Part shown: piece after piece, positions 7,674 through 17,201 of the stretch
Position numbering within the stretch: the first letter of the stretch is position 1
Layout of the letters: every line of letters starts with the position of its first letter
Source: Phytopseudomonas flavescens
GTDB taxonomy: Bacteria; Pseudomonadota; Gammaproteobacteria; Pseudomonadales; Pseudomonadaceae
Assembly: GCF_900100535.1 (NCBI RefSeq)
Contig: NZ_FNDG01000003.1
Location: forward strand, 124,001 to 188,000
DNA length: 64,000 nucleotides
Reading direction: 5' to 3'
Made by a program: the position numbers and the translations under genes
Notes under the pieces: generated by a model
The model's database searches: none
What the model was told of the DNA's origin: nothing
Seen by the model: the letters and a program-made list of their open reading frames with translations, nothing else

Positions 7674-9953
7674 CTACGCCTGAATATCCGACGCCGGGTT
7701 GATCATCCGGCCCAGGCCGAGGTTGCGCAGGGCCAGTTGCAGGGTGCTGTGGATAACCTGCGGGTTGTCGATGCGCATCACCTGACCGAGCAGATCCCTG
7801 GCCTTGGCCATGCTGATCTGGCGCAGCAGCCATTTCACCTTGGGCAGGTTGGTAGCGTTCATCGACAGGCTGTCGAAGCCCATGGCCATCAGCAATACGG
7901 CAGCGGTCGGGTCACCGGCCATTTCGCCGCAGATGCTCACCGGCTTGCCTTCGGCATGGGAGTCTTCGACCACCTTGGTCAACGCCTGCAGCACCGCCGG
8001 GTGCAGGAAGTCGTAGAGATCGGCGACACGCGGGTTGTTGCGGTCCACCGCCAGCAGGTATTGGGTCAGGTCATTGGAGCCGACCGACAGGAAATCCACC
8101 TGGCGGGCCAGGTCGCGGGTCTGGTAGACAGCAGCGGGAATCTCGATCATCACGCCGATCGGTGGCAGCGGCACATCGGTGCCTTCGTCACGCACCTCAC
8201 CCCAGGCGCGGTGAATCAGGTGCAGCGATTCTTCCAGTTCCTGGATGCCGGAAATCATCGGCAGCAGGATGCGCAGGTTGTCCAGGCCCTCGCTGGCCTT
8301 GAGCATGGCGCGCACCTGCACCAGGAAGATTTCCGGGTGGTCGAGGGTCACGCGGATACCGCGCCAGCCGAGGAAGGGGTTGTCTTCCTTGATCGGGAAA
8401 TAGCTCAGTGCCTTGTCACCGCCGACGTCCAGGGTGCGCATGGTCACGGGCAGCGGATGGAAGGCGGCCAGTTGCTCGCGGTAGATCGCCAGCTGTTCCT
8501 TCTCGCTGGGAAAGCGATCCTTGATCATGAACGGCACTTCGGTGCGGTACAGGCCGACGCCCTCGGCACCACGCTCCTGAGCGCGCACCACGTCGGCGAG
8601 CAGCCCCGTATTGACCCACAGCGGCATGTGATGGCCGTCCAGGGTCTCGCAGGGCAACGCACGCAGGGCGTCGAGGCCCTTGGCCAGCTGGCGATCTTCC
8701 TCGACCACATCGGCATACTGCTTGCGCAGGATTTCGCTGGGGTTGGTGAAGACCTCGCCATGGTAGCCGTCGACGATCAGCTGAATGCCGTCGATCTTCG
8801 AATACGGCAGCTCGACCGCGCCCATCACCGTCGGGATACCCATGGCCCGGGCGAAGATCGCCACATGGGAGTTGCCCGAGCCCTGCACCGACACCAGGCC
8901 GACCAGCTTGCCCTCCGGCACTTCGCCAAGCATGGCGGGCGACAGCTCCTCGGCGACCAGGATGCAGTTGTCCGGGTAGACCAGGGCCTGCTGCCGCGCC
9001 TGTTGCAGGTAGGCAAGCAGGCGGCGGCCCAGGTCCCGCACGTCCGATGCACGCTCACGCAGGTAGTCGTCGTCCATCAGCTCGAAGCGATTGATGTGCT
9101 CGCTGATCACATGACGCAGCGCGCCCTGGGCCCACTGGCCGGTCTTGATGACCTGCACCACTTCGTTACCGAGCGCGGCGTCTTCGAGCATCATCAGGTA
9201 GACGTCGAACAGCGCACGCTCTTCCGGCCGTAACTGCGTGGCCATGCGCTCCGAGAGGGCGCGCATGTCGCCCCGCACGCCCTCCAGCGCATCGTTGAAC
9301 AGCTTCAGCTCGGCCTCGATATCGCTGACCACCCGGTCGGGCACCACGTCCAGGTCGGCCGGGGGCAATACCACCACGGCGGTACCGACAGCGGCGCCGG
9401 GCGAGCCCGGTACACCGACGAACTTGGCTTCCTGAATGCCCTTGCCCTGTTTGCCCAGCCCGCGGATCGAGCCGGTGGCCTCGGCATGGGCGATAACCCC
9501 GGCCAGCTGCGCGCTCATGGTCACCAGGAAGGCTTCCTCGCCCTCGTCGAACTGGCGCCGCTCCTTCTGCTGCACCACCAGCACGCCCATCACCCGGCGG
9601 TGGTGGATGATCGGCGAGCCGAGGAAGGAGGCATAGCGCTTCTCACCGGTTTCGGCGAAGTAGCGATAGCGGGGATGTTCGGAGGCGTTCTCGAGGTTCA
9701 GCGGCTCTTCGCGGGTGCCCACCAGGCCAACCAGACCTTCGCTGGGCGCCATGCTGACCTTGCCGATGGAGCGCTTGTTGAGGCCATCGGTGGCCATCAG
9801 CACGAAGCGGTTGCTCTCCGGGTCGAGCAGGTAGACCGAGCACACCTGAGTGCCCATGGTTTCCTTGACGCGCTGCACGATGATGCCCAGCGCCGCTTTG
9901 AGATCCTTGGCGGCGTTGACTTCCTGGACGATCTTGCGCAGCGTGTTGAGCAT
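7674..9953 (-). CDS. ptsP: PTS-Ntr enzyme I (phosphoenolpyruvate-protein phosphotransferase)
   Basis: At 759 residues it has the standard PtsP layout: an N-terminal GAF domain (about 1-160), then the enzyme I N-domain with a phosphohistidine in QGSGNSHVAIFAR (His at about residue 363), then the PEP-binding TIM barrel carrying EGVGLYRTEVPFM, GGDKALSYFPI and DFLSVGSNDLTQY. It passes phosphate from PEP to NPr and then PtsN, linking nitrogen status to regulation rather than to sugar uptake. The GAF domain probably senses glutamine, as in other PtsP proteins. It lies 12 bp downstream of rppH, the usual rppH-ptsP operon. Confidence 0.97.
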   Translation of the reverse strand: MLNTLRKIVQEVNAAKDLKAALGIIVQRVKETMGTQVCSVYLLDPESNRFVLMATDGLNKRSIGKVSMAPSEGLVGLVGTREEPLNLENASEHPRYRYFAETGEKRYASFLGSPIIHHRRVMGVLVVQQKERRQFDEGEEAFLVTMSAQLAGVIAHAEATGSIRGLGKQGKGIQEAKFVGVPGSPGAAVGTAVVVLPPADLDVVPDRVVSDIEAELKLFNDALEGVRGDMRALSERMATQLRPEERALFDVYLMMLEDAALGNEVVQVIKTGQWAQGALRHVISEHINRFELMDDDYLRERASDVRDLGRRLLAYLQQARQQALVYPDNCILVAEELSPAMLGEVPEGKLVGLVSVQGSGNSHVAIFARAMGIPTVMGAVELPYSKIDGIQLIVDGYHGEVFTNPSEILRKQYADVVEEDRQLAKGLDALRALPCETLDGHHMPLWVNTGLLADVVRAQERGAEGVGLYRTEVPFMIKDRFPSEKEQLAIYREQLAAFHPLPVTMRTLDVGGDKALSYFPIKEDNPFLGWRGIRVTLDHPEIFLVQVRAMLKASEGLDNLRILLPMISGIQELEESLHLIHRAWGEVRDEGTDVPLPPIGVMIEIPAAVYQTRDLARQVDFLSVGSNDLTQYLLAVDRNNPRVADLYDFLHPAVLQALTKVVEDSHAEGKPVSICGEMAGDPTAAVLLMAMGFDSLSMNATNLPKVKWLLRQISMAKARDLLGQVMRIDNPQVIHSTLQLALRNLGLGRMINPASDIQA

Positions 9954-9965
9954 GCCTGACCCTGC

Positions 9966-10445
9966 CTAGTCCCGAGCCAGCAGGCGCGGTGCGAGTTCCT
10001 TGAGCGCGCGACGGTACACTTCGCGCTTGAATGTAACCACCTGCCCCAATGGGTACCAGTAACTGACCCAGCGCCAGCCATCGAACTCCGGCTTGCCGGT
10101 CAGATCCATGCGCACCCGCTGCTCATCGGCGGTCAGGCGCAACAGGAACCACTTCTGCTTCTGGCCGATGCACAGTGGTTGGCTGTGAGTACGCACCAGA
10201 CGCTGCGGCAGACGATACCTCAACCAGCCCCGGGTGCAGGCGAGAATTTTCACATCCTGCTGTTCGAGCCCCACTTCTTCGTTCAATTCACGGTACAACG
10301 CCTCTTCCGGCGATTCGCGATCGTTGATGCCACCTTGCGGGAACTGCCAGGCATCCTGGTTAATTCGACGCGCCCAGAGTACCTGGCCGACATCATTGGT
10401 GAGAATGATGCCGACGTTGGGGCGAAAGCCATCAGGATCGATCAC
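9966..10445 (-). CDS. rppH: RNA pyrophosphohydrolase
   Basis: A 159-residue Nudix enzyme that removes pyrophosphate from the 5' end of mRNA and so triggers decay. The Nudix box runs from GGINDRES to RELNEEVGL (about residues 38-60), and [11 protein letters not shown] and [14 protein letters not shown] match E. coli RppH closely. The GTG at 10445 gives the family start (M/V)[12 protein letters not shown] and has a GAGG site upstream; an in-frame upstream ATG at 10541 would add an unlikely basic leader. It is divergent from the HAD gene and cotranscribed with ptsP. Confidence 0.95.
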   Translation of the reverse strand: MIDPDGFRPNVGIILTNDVGQVLWARRINQDAWQFPQGGINDRESPEEALYRELNEEVGLEQQDVKILACTRGWLRYRLPQRLVRTHSQPLCIGQKQKWFLLRLTADEQRVRMDLTGKPEFDGWRWVSYWYPLGQVVTFKREVYRRALKELAPRLLARD

Positions 10446-10621
10446 GGCGCACAACCTCGTAAACGCATGTTCCGGCATTGTTCCACAAAGCCCGGGACAG
10501 CGGCAACGCGCCCGCGCGGGACCGGACAAGCGCCCCGCCACGAGGCCCGATCAGCTTTTCCCCCACCGGGTAAAGCCGCTATTGTGGCCACCTCCCTGGC
10601 TCGGTACGAAGAGGTGCTGCT

Positions 10622-11275
10622 GTGCGTTTGGCTTTATTCGATCTCGACAACACCCTGCTCGGCGGCGACAGCGACCATGCCTGGGGCGACTGGCTGTGCG
10701 CGCGCGGCATTCTCGACGGCGCGACCTACAAGGCCCGCAACGATGCCTTCTACCAGGATTACCTGGCAGGGCGCCTGAACATCACCGACTACCTGAATTT
10801 CACCCTGGATATCTTCGGCCGTACCGACATGGCCCAGCTGCAGGCCTGGCACCAGCAGTTCATGGCCGAGTGCATCGAGCCGATCATCCTGCCCAAGGGC
10901 CTGGCGCTGCTCGACCAGCACCGGGCGGCTGGCGACAAACTGGTGATCATCACCGCCACCAACCGCTTCGTCACCGCGCCGATCGCTGCCCGTCTGGGCG
11001 TCGATACGCTGCTGGCGACCGAATGCGAGATGGTCGACGGCCGCTATACCGGGCGTACCACCGACGTGCCCTGCTTCCGGGAAGGCAAGGTCACCCGCCT
11101 CGATCGCTGGCTGCAGGAAAACGACCTGAACCTGGATGGCGCCAGCTTCTACAGCGACTCGATGAACGACCTGCCCTTGCTGGAACAGGTCAGTCGCCCG
11201 GTGGCCGTCGACCCGGATCCTAACCTGCTGGCCGAAGCGCAGAAGCGTGGCTGGCCGGTGCTGTCGCTGCGCTAG
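10622..11275 (+). CDS. HAD-IB family phosphatase
   Basis: A 217-residue haloacid-dehalogenase hydrolase. Motif I is [13 protein letters not shown] at the very N-terminus, motif II is in LVIITATNR, and motif III/IV is in [12 protein letters not shown]. The helical cap and overall length fit subfamily IB, which includes phosphoserine phosphatase and histidinol-phosphatase-like enzymes. The substrate cannot be named. The start is GTG at 10622. A strong terminator follows the gene at 11299. Confidence 0.88.
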   Translation: MRLALFDLDNTLLGGDSDHAWGDWLCARGILDGATYKARNDAFYQDYLAGRLNITDYLNFTLDIFGRTDMAQLQAWHQQFMAECIEPIILPKGLALLDQHRAAGDKLVIITATNRFVTAPIAARLGVDTLLATECEMVDGRYTGRTTDVPCFREGKVTRLDRWLQENDLNLDGASFYSDSMNDLPLLEQVSRPVAVDPDPNLLAEAQKRGWPVLSLR

Positions 11276-11298
11276 AAGGTGATTGGCAGGCAAGCAGG

Positions 11299-11325
11299 AA
11301 CCGGCGCTCAGGGCGCCGGTTTTTC
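11299..11325 (+). terminator. Rho-independent terminator of the HAD gene
   Basis: A perfect 9-bp stem (AACCGGCGC / GCGCCGGTT) with a 5-base loop, followed by a short T run, lies 24 bp past the HAD stop. The stem could also serve the opposite strand, where the convergent gene ends at 11342. Confidence 0.85.
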
Positions 11326-11341
11326 ATGAAGCGGTAGCCAT

Positions 11342-11866
11342 TTACAGCTGCTTGGCCACTGCGCTCGGCACCTTTTCCGGCATCGCCGAAGAGTGGTGGT
11401 TGAGGATCTTCCACTGACCGTCGACCCGGGTGTAGAGGAAGGTATAACGCGCCTGCACATCCTGCGTCTTGCCTTTGGCATCGGTCAGACGGAAGGTGTA
11501 CACGCCGCTGTCCAGGGCAGTGGTCGGGCCCAGGCGGCGGATTTCCCGGTAGTTGATCTGGCCGACCGGCTTGAGCGCCAGGAAGTGGTCGAAGTAGTCG
11601 GTGATTTCCGCAGACGTTGCCCGCACGTGGTTGGAAACGGTCGGCTGCAACACGGCATCCTTGCTGTACAGAGCGACCACCTTGGACGCATCGCCGGTCT
11701 GCAGCGCATTGTTCCAGCGGTCGAAAAGAGCAGCCACTTCACGGTCAGCGGCATCGGCAGGCGTCTGGGCGACGCTGCTGTAGTGGTACGGCTTGTGCTC
11801 GACGGCAGCGAACAGCGAGGAGCTGGCGGTAAGCAACAGAGCGGCGGCGATTGCATGCACGTTCAT
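11342..11866 (-). CDS. Secreted SnoaL-like/DUF4440-type protein
   Basis: A 174-residue protein with a clear Sec signal peptide (MNVHAIAAALLLTASSSLFA). The mature part fits the NTF2/SnoaL-like fold annotated as SgcJ/EcaC or calmodulin-kinase-association-like: ADREVAALFDRWNNALQTGD, then VVALYSKDAVLQP, then a C-terminal YTFLYTRVDGQWKILNHHSS. Such domains bind small ligands or assemble as oligomers; an enzymatic role is not evident. The start at 11866 has AGGAAAG upstream. It is divergent from the signalling operon beginning at 12042. Confidence 0.82.
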   Translation of the reverse strand: MNVHAIAAALLLTASSSLFAAVEHKPYHYSSVAQTPADAADREVAALFDRWNNALQTGDASKVVALYSKDAVLQPTVSNHVRATSAEITDYFDHFLALKPVGQINYREIRRLGPTTALDSGVYTFRLTDAKGKTQDVQARYTFLYTRVDGQWKILNHHSSAMPEKVPSAVAKQL

Positions 11867-12041
11867 GGTCTTTCCTGTCTCGTTGGTTGATGCCTGCACT
11901 TTGCTACGCCCGAGCCACGGCGCCATCGGCCGGTTGGCGACGACGGCCTATGCCGAATGGCGGATGGGCGACCACCGCCTGAAGTCGATTTAATGGGATG
12001 ATCGCGCCACCGATCGGCGCTGCCCCGCTGGAGAAACACCC

Positions 12042-13217
12042 ATGCACAATGACAATGGCAGTGCCCTGGCCCTACGCAGCCAGTACCGGCAGTGGGAAAG
12101 CCGCGCGGCGCGTCTCAGCCTGCTGGTCGATACCGGGCGCGAGCTCGGCGCACTGGCGCCTGGTGAAATGGCCGAGCGGGTGCTGCAACGCGCCTGTGCC
12201 TTCTGCGCCATGGACAGCGGCCTGGTGGTGCGGGAGCTGAATGCTGAAAACCAGGTGCTCGCCAGCCATGGTGTCCACTCCAGCGAACAACGCGTGGCCC
12301 TGCTGGTCCTGGCCGAAAACGACTCACCACTGGCGCAATGCCTGGCCATCGAGAAGAGCGGGCTGCAACTGGTCATCCGGCTGCCCTTGTCGACCGCTCA
12401 GGGCCGCCCGTTCGGCAGCGTCCTGTTGGCCAGCGCAGTGAAGATCAACCCGCCGGATGACGAAGACCTCGAGTCCCTGCAACTGCTCGCCACCCTGCTT
12501 GCCGCGCACCTGGAGAACCAGCGCCTGCACGGCGACCTGCAGGCTCGCGAGCGCACCATGTCGGAGCTGGTGCATCGCCTGCTCAGCGCTCAGGAGGATG
12601 AGCGCAGGCGCGTCGCCTATGACCTGCACGACGGCCTCGCCCAGACCCTCGCCGGCCTGCATCAGCGCCTGCAGGGTTTCGCCAGCCAATGTCCGACGCT
12701 AGCCAACGCCCAGCAGCAGGAACTGAGCACCATCCTCGACCTGGCCCAGCGCTGTGTACGCGAAGGCCGCCAGGCCATCGCGGGGCTACGCCCGCAACTG
12801 CTCGATGACTTCGGCCTGCTGCAGGCGCTCGACAAGGAGGCCGATCGCCTGCGCGAAGCCGGTTACCGGGTGCAATGGCTGCAACGCAGCGACGCGCGAC
12901 TGCCGGCCAACGTGGAAATCACCCTGTTTCGCATCGCCCAGGAGGGCATCAACAACATCCTCAAGCATGCCGGCCCCTGCAGCGTGCGCATCGGCCTGAG
13001 CAGCGGGGAGCAAAGCGCCGAGCTGCGGGTCGAGGACGATGGCCGCGGCTTCGACACGACACCTGACAGGTCGCTAGCAGGCAGCGGCGGCCTCGGCCTG
13101 GCCGCCATGCACGAACGGGCCAGCCTGCTCGGCGGCCATCTGCATTGCACTAGCGAGCCGGGAGGCGGTACCCGGTTGCTGGCTCAGGTGCCCAGCGCCG
13201 GGGGGAGCACGCAATGA
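12042..13217 (+). CDS. Soluble GAF sensor histidine kinase (NarX-like HisKA_3)
   Basis: A 391-residue kinase without membrane segments. An N-terminal GAF-like region (about residues 20-160) precedes a HisKA_3 dimerisation domain with the phospho-acceptor in RVAYDLHDGLAQTL (His196) and a HATPase_c domain (RIAQEGINNILKHA, VEDDGRGFD, GLGLAAMHERA). It should phosphorylate the NarL-type regulator encoded immediately downstream, whose ATG overlaps this stop. Being soluble, it probably senses a cytoplasmic signal through GAF. It is the first gene of a four-gene signalling operon (12042-16685). Confidence 0.92.
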   Translation: MHNDNGSALALRSQYRQWESRAARLSLLVDTGRELGALAPGEMAERVLQRACAFCAMDSGLVVRELNAENQVLASHGVHSSEQRVALLVLAENDSPLAQCLAIEKSGLQLVIRLPLSTAQGRPFGSVLLASAVKINPPDDEDLESLQLLATLLAAHLENQRLHGDLQARERTMSELVHRLLSAQEDERRRVAYDLHDGLAQTLAGLHQRLQGFASQCPTLANAQQQELSTILDLAQRCVREGRQAIAGLRPQLLDDFGLLQALDKEADRLREAGYRVQWLQRSDARLPANVEITLFRIAQEGINNILKHAGPCSVRIGLSSGEQSAELRVEDDGRGFDTTPDRSLAGSGGLGLAAMHERASLLGGHLHCTSEPGGGTRLLAQVPSAGGSTQ

Positions 13218-13894
13218 CCAGGCCCTTGCGTCTGGTGCTGGCCGATGACCATGAAGTGACCCGTGCGGGCTTCGTCGCCATGCTGGCGAGCTGCGACGAA
13301 TTCGAGGTGGTCGCTCAGGCGGCCGACGGCGATGCCGCGCTGCAACTGTGCGAGCGCCTGCAGCCGGACATCGCCATCCTCGACATCCGCATGCCCGGGC
13401 TCAACGGGCTGGGCGCCGCGCGCCTGTTGCAGCAGCGCCTGCCGCGCCTGAAAGTGGTGATGTTCACCATGTACGACAGCCCCGAGCACCTTGAGGCTGC
13501 CATTGCCGCTGGCGCCGTGGGCTACCTGCTCAAGGACGCCACGCGCGACGAGGTGATCGCCAGCCTGCGCCGCGTCGCCGCGGGCGAGGAAGCGCTCAAC
13601 AGCGCGGTCAGTGCGCGCCTGCTGCGGCGTATCGCCGACCGCAGCAACGCCGGCGCGCCGCCCTCCGATGCCCTGACCAGCCGCGAGCGACAGGTACTCG
13701 GCCTGGTCGCCGGTGGCTTCAGCAATCGCCAGATCGGCGAGAAACTGGGGATTGCCGCCGGCACCGTGAAGACCCACGTCGAGCGGGTGATCGCCAAGCT
13801 TGGCGTGGCCGACCGCACCCAGGCGGCCGTACGCGGCATCGCCCTGGGCCTGGTGGCGCAGCCGGCGGTGGACTGGTTCGGTTCATCGCCATGA
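13214..13894 (+). CDS. NarL/FixJ-type response regulator
   Basis: A 226-residue regulator. The receiver domain carries the acidic pair in VLADDHE and the phosphorylation site Asp57 in IAILDIRMPG. A LuxR-type helix-turn-helix follows (LTSRERQVLGLVAGGFSN, then IAAGTVKTHVERVI). It is the expected DNA-binding partner of the upstream HisKA_3 kinase. Both its ends are in ATGA overlaps, with the GAF kinase upstream and the CHASE3 kinase downstream, so all four proteins are likely made in step. Confidence 0.93.
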   Translation: MTRPLRLVLADDHEVTRAGFVAMLASCDEFEVVAQAADGDAALQLCERLQPDIAILDIRMPGLNGLGAARLLQQRLPRLKVVMFTMYDSPEHLEAAIAAGAVGYLLKDATRDEVIASLRRVAAGEEALNSAVSARLLRRIADRSNAGAPPSDALTSRERQVLGLVAGGFSNRQIGEKLGIAAGTVKTHVERVIAKLGVADRTQAAVRGIALGLVAQPAVDWFGSSP

Positions 13895-16215
13895 TGCGCC
13901 GCATCGATCGTTCCTGGGCTGACCTGCCCCTGCGCGGCAAGGCGCTGGTCGGCATCTCCCTGCCGCTGGTGATCCTGCTGCTGTCGCTGGTGCTGATCTA
14001 CATCACCGAGCGGCAGACCGCCGAGGCCGAGGAGGACGTGCGCCGGGTGCTGCAGGTGCAGGGCGATATCCAGGCCGTACAGACCCTGCTGGCCGAGGGC
14101 GCCGCCAGCGTGCGCGGCTACCTGTTGACCCGTCGCGAGAACTTTCTGCCCACCTACCTGCAGACCGAACCGCGCATCGAAGCCGCCCTGGCACGCCTCG
14201 ACGCGACTATCCGCGATAGCGAGGTGCGTCAGCGCCTGGATCGCATCAAGCCGCTGATCAGTACCAAGCTGCAGGGGCTGGATGTACTGCGCAACGTCGA
14301 CATGCGCCAGGACAGTGAGCAGATCAACGCCATCCTGATCGAGAACAAACGCATGCTCGACACCCTTCGCCAGGAGATCGAGGCGATGCGCGTGCGGGAG
14401 GATGCCTTGCTCGCCGACCGCACGGCGAATGCCGCGGACAATCGCCAGCGCATGCTCCTGGCCACGCTGCTGGCGGCTGGCTGCGGCCTGTTCGGTGCGA
14501 TCATCGCGGTGCTGTTGCTGTCCAGCGGCATCGTCACCCGCGTTCAGCGCGTACAGCGCAGCGCCCGCCACCTGGCCCTCGGCAAGCCGTTGAAAACCCG
14601 TCACCACGAGCGCGACGAGATCGGCCGCCTCGGCGCCAGCCTCGAAGAGGCCAGCCAGTTGCTGGCCCAGCGCGAGCGCGCCCTGCGTGATAACGAGGAG
14701 CGCCTGCGCCTGATCATCGAAGGCGTGCGCGACTACGGCATCTTCGCCCTCGACCCGCAGGGCCACGTCACCACCTGGAACGCGGGTGCCGAACGGATCA
14801 AGGGCTACAGCGAAACGGAAATCATCGGCCGCCACTTTTCGCTGTTCTACCCGAACGAGCAGCGCCCGCACCACCCGCTGCGGGCACTGCAGGTGGCCGC
14901 CGAAAAAGGCCGCTACGAGGAAGAGGCCTGGCGTCAGCGGCGTGACGGCTCGCGCTTCTGGGCCAGCGTGGTGATCACCGCCCAGCACGACGCCAGCGGC
15001 ACCCTGCGCGGTTTTTCCAAGGTCACCCGCGACATCACCGACCGTCGCGCCGCCGATATCGCCCTGCGCGACGCCCGCGAGGAAGCCGAGAACGCCAGCC
15101 AGGCGAAGAGCGAATTTCTCTCGCGCATGAGCCATGAGCTGCGCACGCCGCTCAACGCCATTCTGGGCTTCGCTCAACTGCTCGATCTGGAATCGCCCAG
15201 GCCACAGGTCACCCACATCCTGCGGGCGGGCCAGCACCTGCTCACACTGATCAACGAAGTGCTCGACATTGCCCGCATCGAAGCCGGCCGGCTGCCCATG
15301 AGCCCGGAAGCCATCGACCTGCATGACGTGGTGCAGGAGGCGATGACGCTGATCTCACCACTGGCCGACGAGGCCGGCATCCGCCTGCGGCCATTGCCGC
15401 CGAGCACTTCGCCGGCAGGCGTGATGGCCGACCGGCAGCGGCTGATCCAGGTGCTGCTCAACCTGCTGTCCAACGCCGTGAAGTACAACCGCCCGGATGG
15501 CGAAGTGCATCTGGATATCCAATTGCAGGGCGAGCGCCTGGCCCTGGCCGTCAACGACAGCGGAGCAGGCATCGCAGCGGACGATCTGGAGCGACTGTTC
15601 CGGCCCTTCGAACGCCTGGGCGCCGATCAACACAGCGAAGGCACCGGCCTGGGCCTGGCCCTGAGTCGCAATCTGCTGCAGGCAATGGACGGCACACTGG
15701 AGGTGATCAGCGTGGTGGGCACCGGCAGTCGCTTCGTGCTGACGCTGCCAACGGCGCAGGTCGAAACCCTGGCAAGCACCGATGTCCCCTGGCACCACCC
15801 ACCCTCCCCGGCCCCCGCCGGTACGCAGAAAAGCGGCAACCTGACCCGCGTACTGTGCATCGAGGACAATCTGTCCAGCCAGGCGCTGATCGAAACCCTG
15901 CTGCAGCGCCGCCCTGGCGTACAACTGCTGTCGAGCATGCAGGGTCAGCTGGGGCTGGATCTGGCGCGCCAGCATCTGCCCCGGGTGATCCTGCTGGACA
16001 TCAACCTGCCGGACATGACCGGCATCGATGTACTGAAACGGCTGCGCGCCGACCCGGCCACGACGGGCATCGCCGTACTGATGATCACCGCCGACGCCAG
16101 CACTGCTTCGCGGCGTGCCATGCAGCAGGCGGGAGCAACGGCGATCCTCACCAAACCCATCCACGTACCGACCTTTCTGGCCTTTCTCGACCAGCACCTG
16201 CCGGAGCCCGCATGA
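13891..16215 (+). CDS. CHASE3-PAS hybrid sensor histidine kinase
   Basis: A 774-residue inner-membrane hybrid kinase. Membrane helix 1 is at about residues 15-33 and a CHASE3-like periplasmic helical region covers about 35-170. Membrane helix 2 is at about 188-212, followed by HAMP and then a PAS domain (about 265-385, with DYGIFALDPQGHVTTWNAG). HisKA carries His415 in FLSRMSHELRTPLN, followed by HATPase_c (GTGLGLALSRNLL). A C-terminal receiver domain carries Asp703 in ILLDINLPDMTG. Phosphate could pass His415 to Asp703 or to the receiver-only protein next door. No Hpt domain is visible in the operon. Confidence 0.93.
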   Translation: MMRRIDRSWADLPLRGKALVGISLPLVILLLSLVLIYITERQTAEAEEDVRRVLQVQGDIQAVQTLLAEGAASVRGYLLTRRENFLPTYLQTEPRIEAALARLDATIRDSEVRQRLDRIKPLISTKLQGLDVLRNVDMRQDSEQINAILIENKRMLDTLRQEIEAMRVREDALLADRTANAADNRQRMLLATLLAAGCGLFGAIIAVLLLSSGIVTRVQRVQRSARHLALGKPLKTRHHERDEIGRLGASLEEASQLLAQRERALRDNEERLRLIIEGVRDYGIFALDPQGHVTTWNAGAERIKGYSETEIIGRHFSLFYPNEQRPHHPLRALQVAAEKGRYEEEAWRQRRDGSRFWASVVITAQHDASGTLRGFSKVTRDITDRRAADIALRDAREEAENASQAKSEFLSRMSHELRTPLNAILGFAQLLDLESPRPQVTHILRAGQHLLTLINEVLDIARIEAGRLPMSPEAIDLHDVVQEAMTLISPLADEAGIRLRPLPPSTSPAGVMADRQRLIQVLLNLLSNAVKYNRPDGEVHLDIQLQGERLALAVNDSGAGIAADDLERLFRPFERLGADQHSEGTGLGLALSRNLLQAMDGTLEVISVVGTGSRFVLTLPTAQVETLASTDVPWHHPPSPAPAGTQKSGNLTRVLCIEDNLSSQALIETLLQRRPGVQLLSSMQGQLGLDLARQHLPRVILLDINLPDMTGIDVLKRLRADPATTGIAVLMITADASTASRRAMQQAGATAILTKPIHVPTFLAFLDQHLPEPA

Positions 16216-16685
16216 GCGACGACTACCGCATCCTGATCATCGATGATCAGCGTCCCAACCTGGATCTGATGGAGCAGTTGCTGGCCCGCGAAGGCCTGCG
16301 CAACGTGCTCAGCAGCACCCAGCCGACCCGGGCGCTGGAGCTGTACAACAGCTTCGAGCCGGACTTGGTGATCCTCGATCTGCACATGCCGGATTTCGAT
16401 GGCTTCGCCCTGATGGAGCAGCTCAACCGGCGCATCCCGCAGAACGATTACGTGCCCGTGCTGGTACTCACCGCCGACGTGACCCGCGCCACGCGCCTGC
16501 GCGCCCTGGCACTGGGCGCACGGGACTTCATCAGCAAGCCGCTGGACGCCCTGGAAACCATGCTGCGGGTCTGGAACCTGCTGGAAACCCGGGCCCTCTA
16601 CAAAGCCCTGCGCGCGACCCTGAGCGAGCCACAGCTGGCCGCTCTGCTGCAACCGCTGGTGGCACAGCGACAGGGCAGACGTTAG
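16212..16685 (+). CDS. Receiver-only response regulator (RpfG-like N-terminus)
   Basis: A 157-residue protein with one receiver domain (acidic pair in ILIIDDQRPN; Asp56 in LVILDLHMPDF; Lys in FISKPLDALE) and about 30 further residues of helix but no output domain. The sequence resembles the receiver of HD-GYP regulators such as RpfG, so it may be a truncated relative that lost the phosphodiesterase half. It could be a phosphate sink or shuttle for the hybrid kinase. Its stop overlaps by four bases the stop of the convergent membrane-protein gene. Confidence 0.88.
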   Translation: MSDDYRILIIDDQRPNLDLMEQLLAREGLRNVLSSTQPTRALELYNSFEPDLVILDLHMPDFDGFALMEQLNRRIPQNDYVPVLVLTADVTRATRLRALALGARDFISKPLDALETMLRVWNLLETRALYKALRATLSEPQLAALLQPLVAQRQGRR

Positions 16686-17122
16686 GCGGGCTTGGCGCCC
16701 ATCACCGCCATGATCACCACCAGCAGCACCACGATCAGCGCGGCATAGGCCATCACGAAACGCAGCGACCTGGCCGGCACCGTGCCGCCTGCCTGAGCCT
16801 GCCAGGCACCGAGACGACCGAGCAGCAGCAGGCCGACGATCATCAGCACCGCGAAGAGAATGCTACCCAGCAGCAGCCAGGTCTGGCTCAGCGGCCAACC
16901 GGCCAGGTTGACCATCCACCAGCCGGTCACCGGCAGGCTCAACGCCAGCAGGGCGAACACCGGCAGGCTGATGGTACGGGTGCGCTGCAGCTTGCGTTGC
17001 AGTACGGCACTGTCGCCGTTGCGCCACGCCTTCCAGAGCATGAAGGCATGGGCCAGCACGCCGAGCAGCAGGAGGATGCCTGGCACACTGTGGAGGATGC
17101 GCAGCAGCAGGTAATGTTCCAT
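16682..17122 (-). CDS. DUF2269-like integral membrane protein
   Basis: A 146-residue protein with about four hydrophobic helices ([78 protein letters not shown]). The arrangement, with a His in the first helix, resembles the DUF2269/CopD-like membrane family. The ATG at 17122 was chosen because AAGGAA lies about seven bases upstream; a start at 17137 would add five residues. It overlaps the convergent receiver gene by four bases. Function unknown. Confidence 0.75.
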   Translation of the reverse strand: MEHYLLLRILHSVPGILLLLGVLAHAFMLWKAWRNGDSAVLQRKLQRTRTISLPVFALLALSLPVTGWWMVNLAGWPLSQTWLLLGSILFAVLMIVGLLLLGRLGAWQAQAGGTVPARSLRFVMAYAALIVVLLVVIMAVMGAKPA

Positions 17123-17152
17123 CACGGTTTCCTTCACTCTTTTTAATAGGGG

Positions 17153-17180
17153 CCCTGGGTGGAGCAGCGCGATACCCGGG
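17153..17180. repeat. GTAGCC-type repeat, partial copy C
   Basis: The core CCCTGGGTGGAGC followed by GCGATACCCGGG matches the inner part of the repeat seen at 43044. The outer GTAGCC ends are missing. It lies between two same-strand genes. Confidence 0.5.
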
Positions 17181-17201
17181 AAAATCGTCTGCGCCCATCA
17201 A

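Noticed and set aside
13522..15324. 600-codon open frame on the minus strand
   Set aside because: It is antisense to the response regulator and hybrid kinase, whose catalytic motifs are complete. Its sequence is the low-complexity type expected from high-GC antisense.
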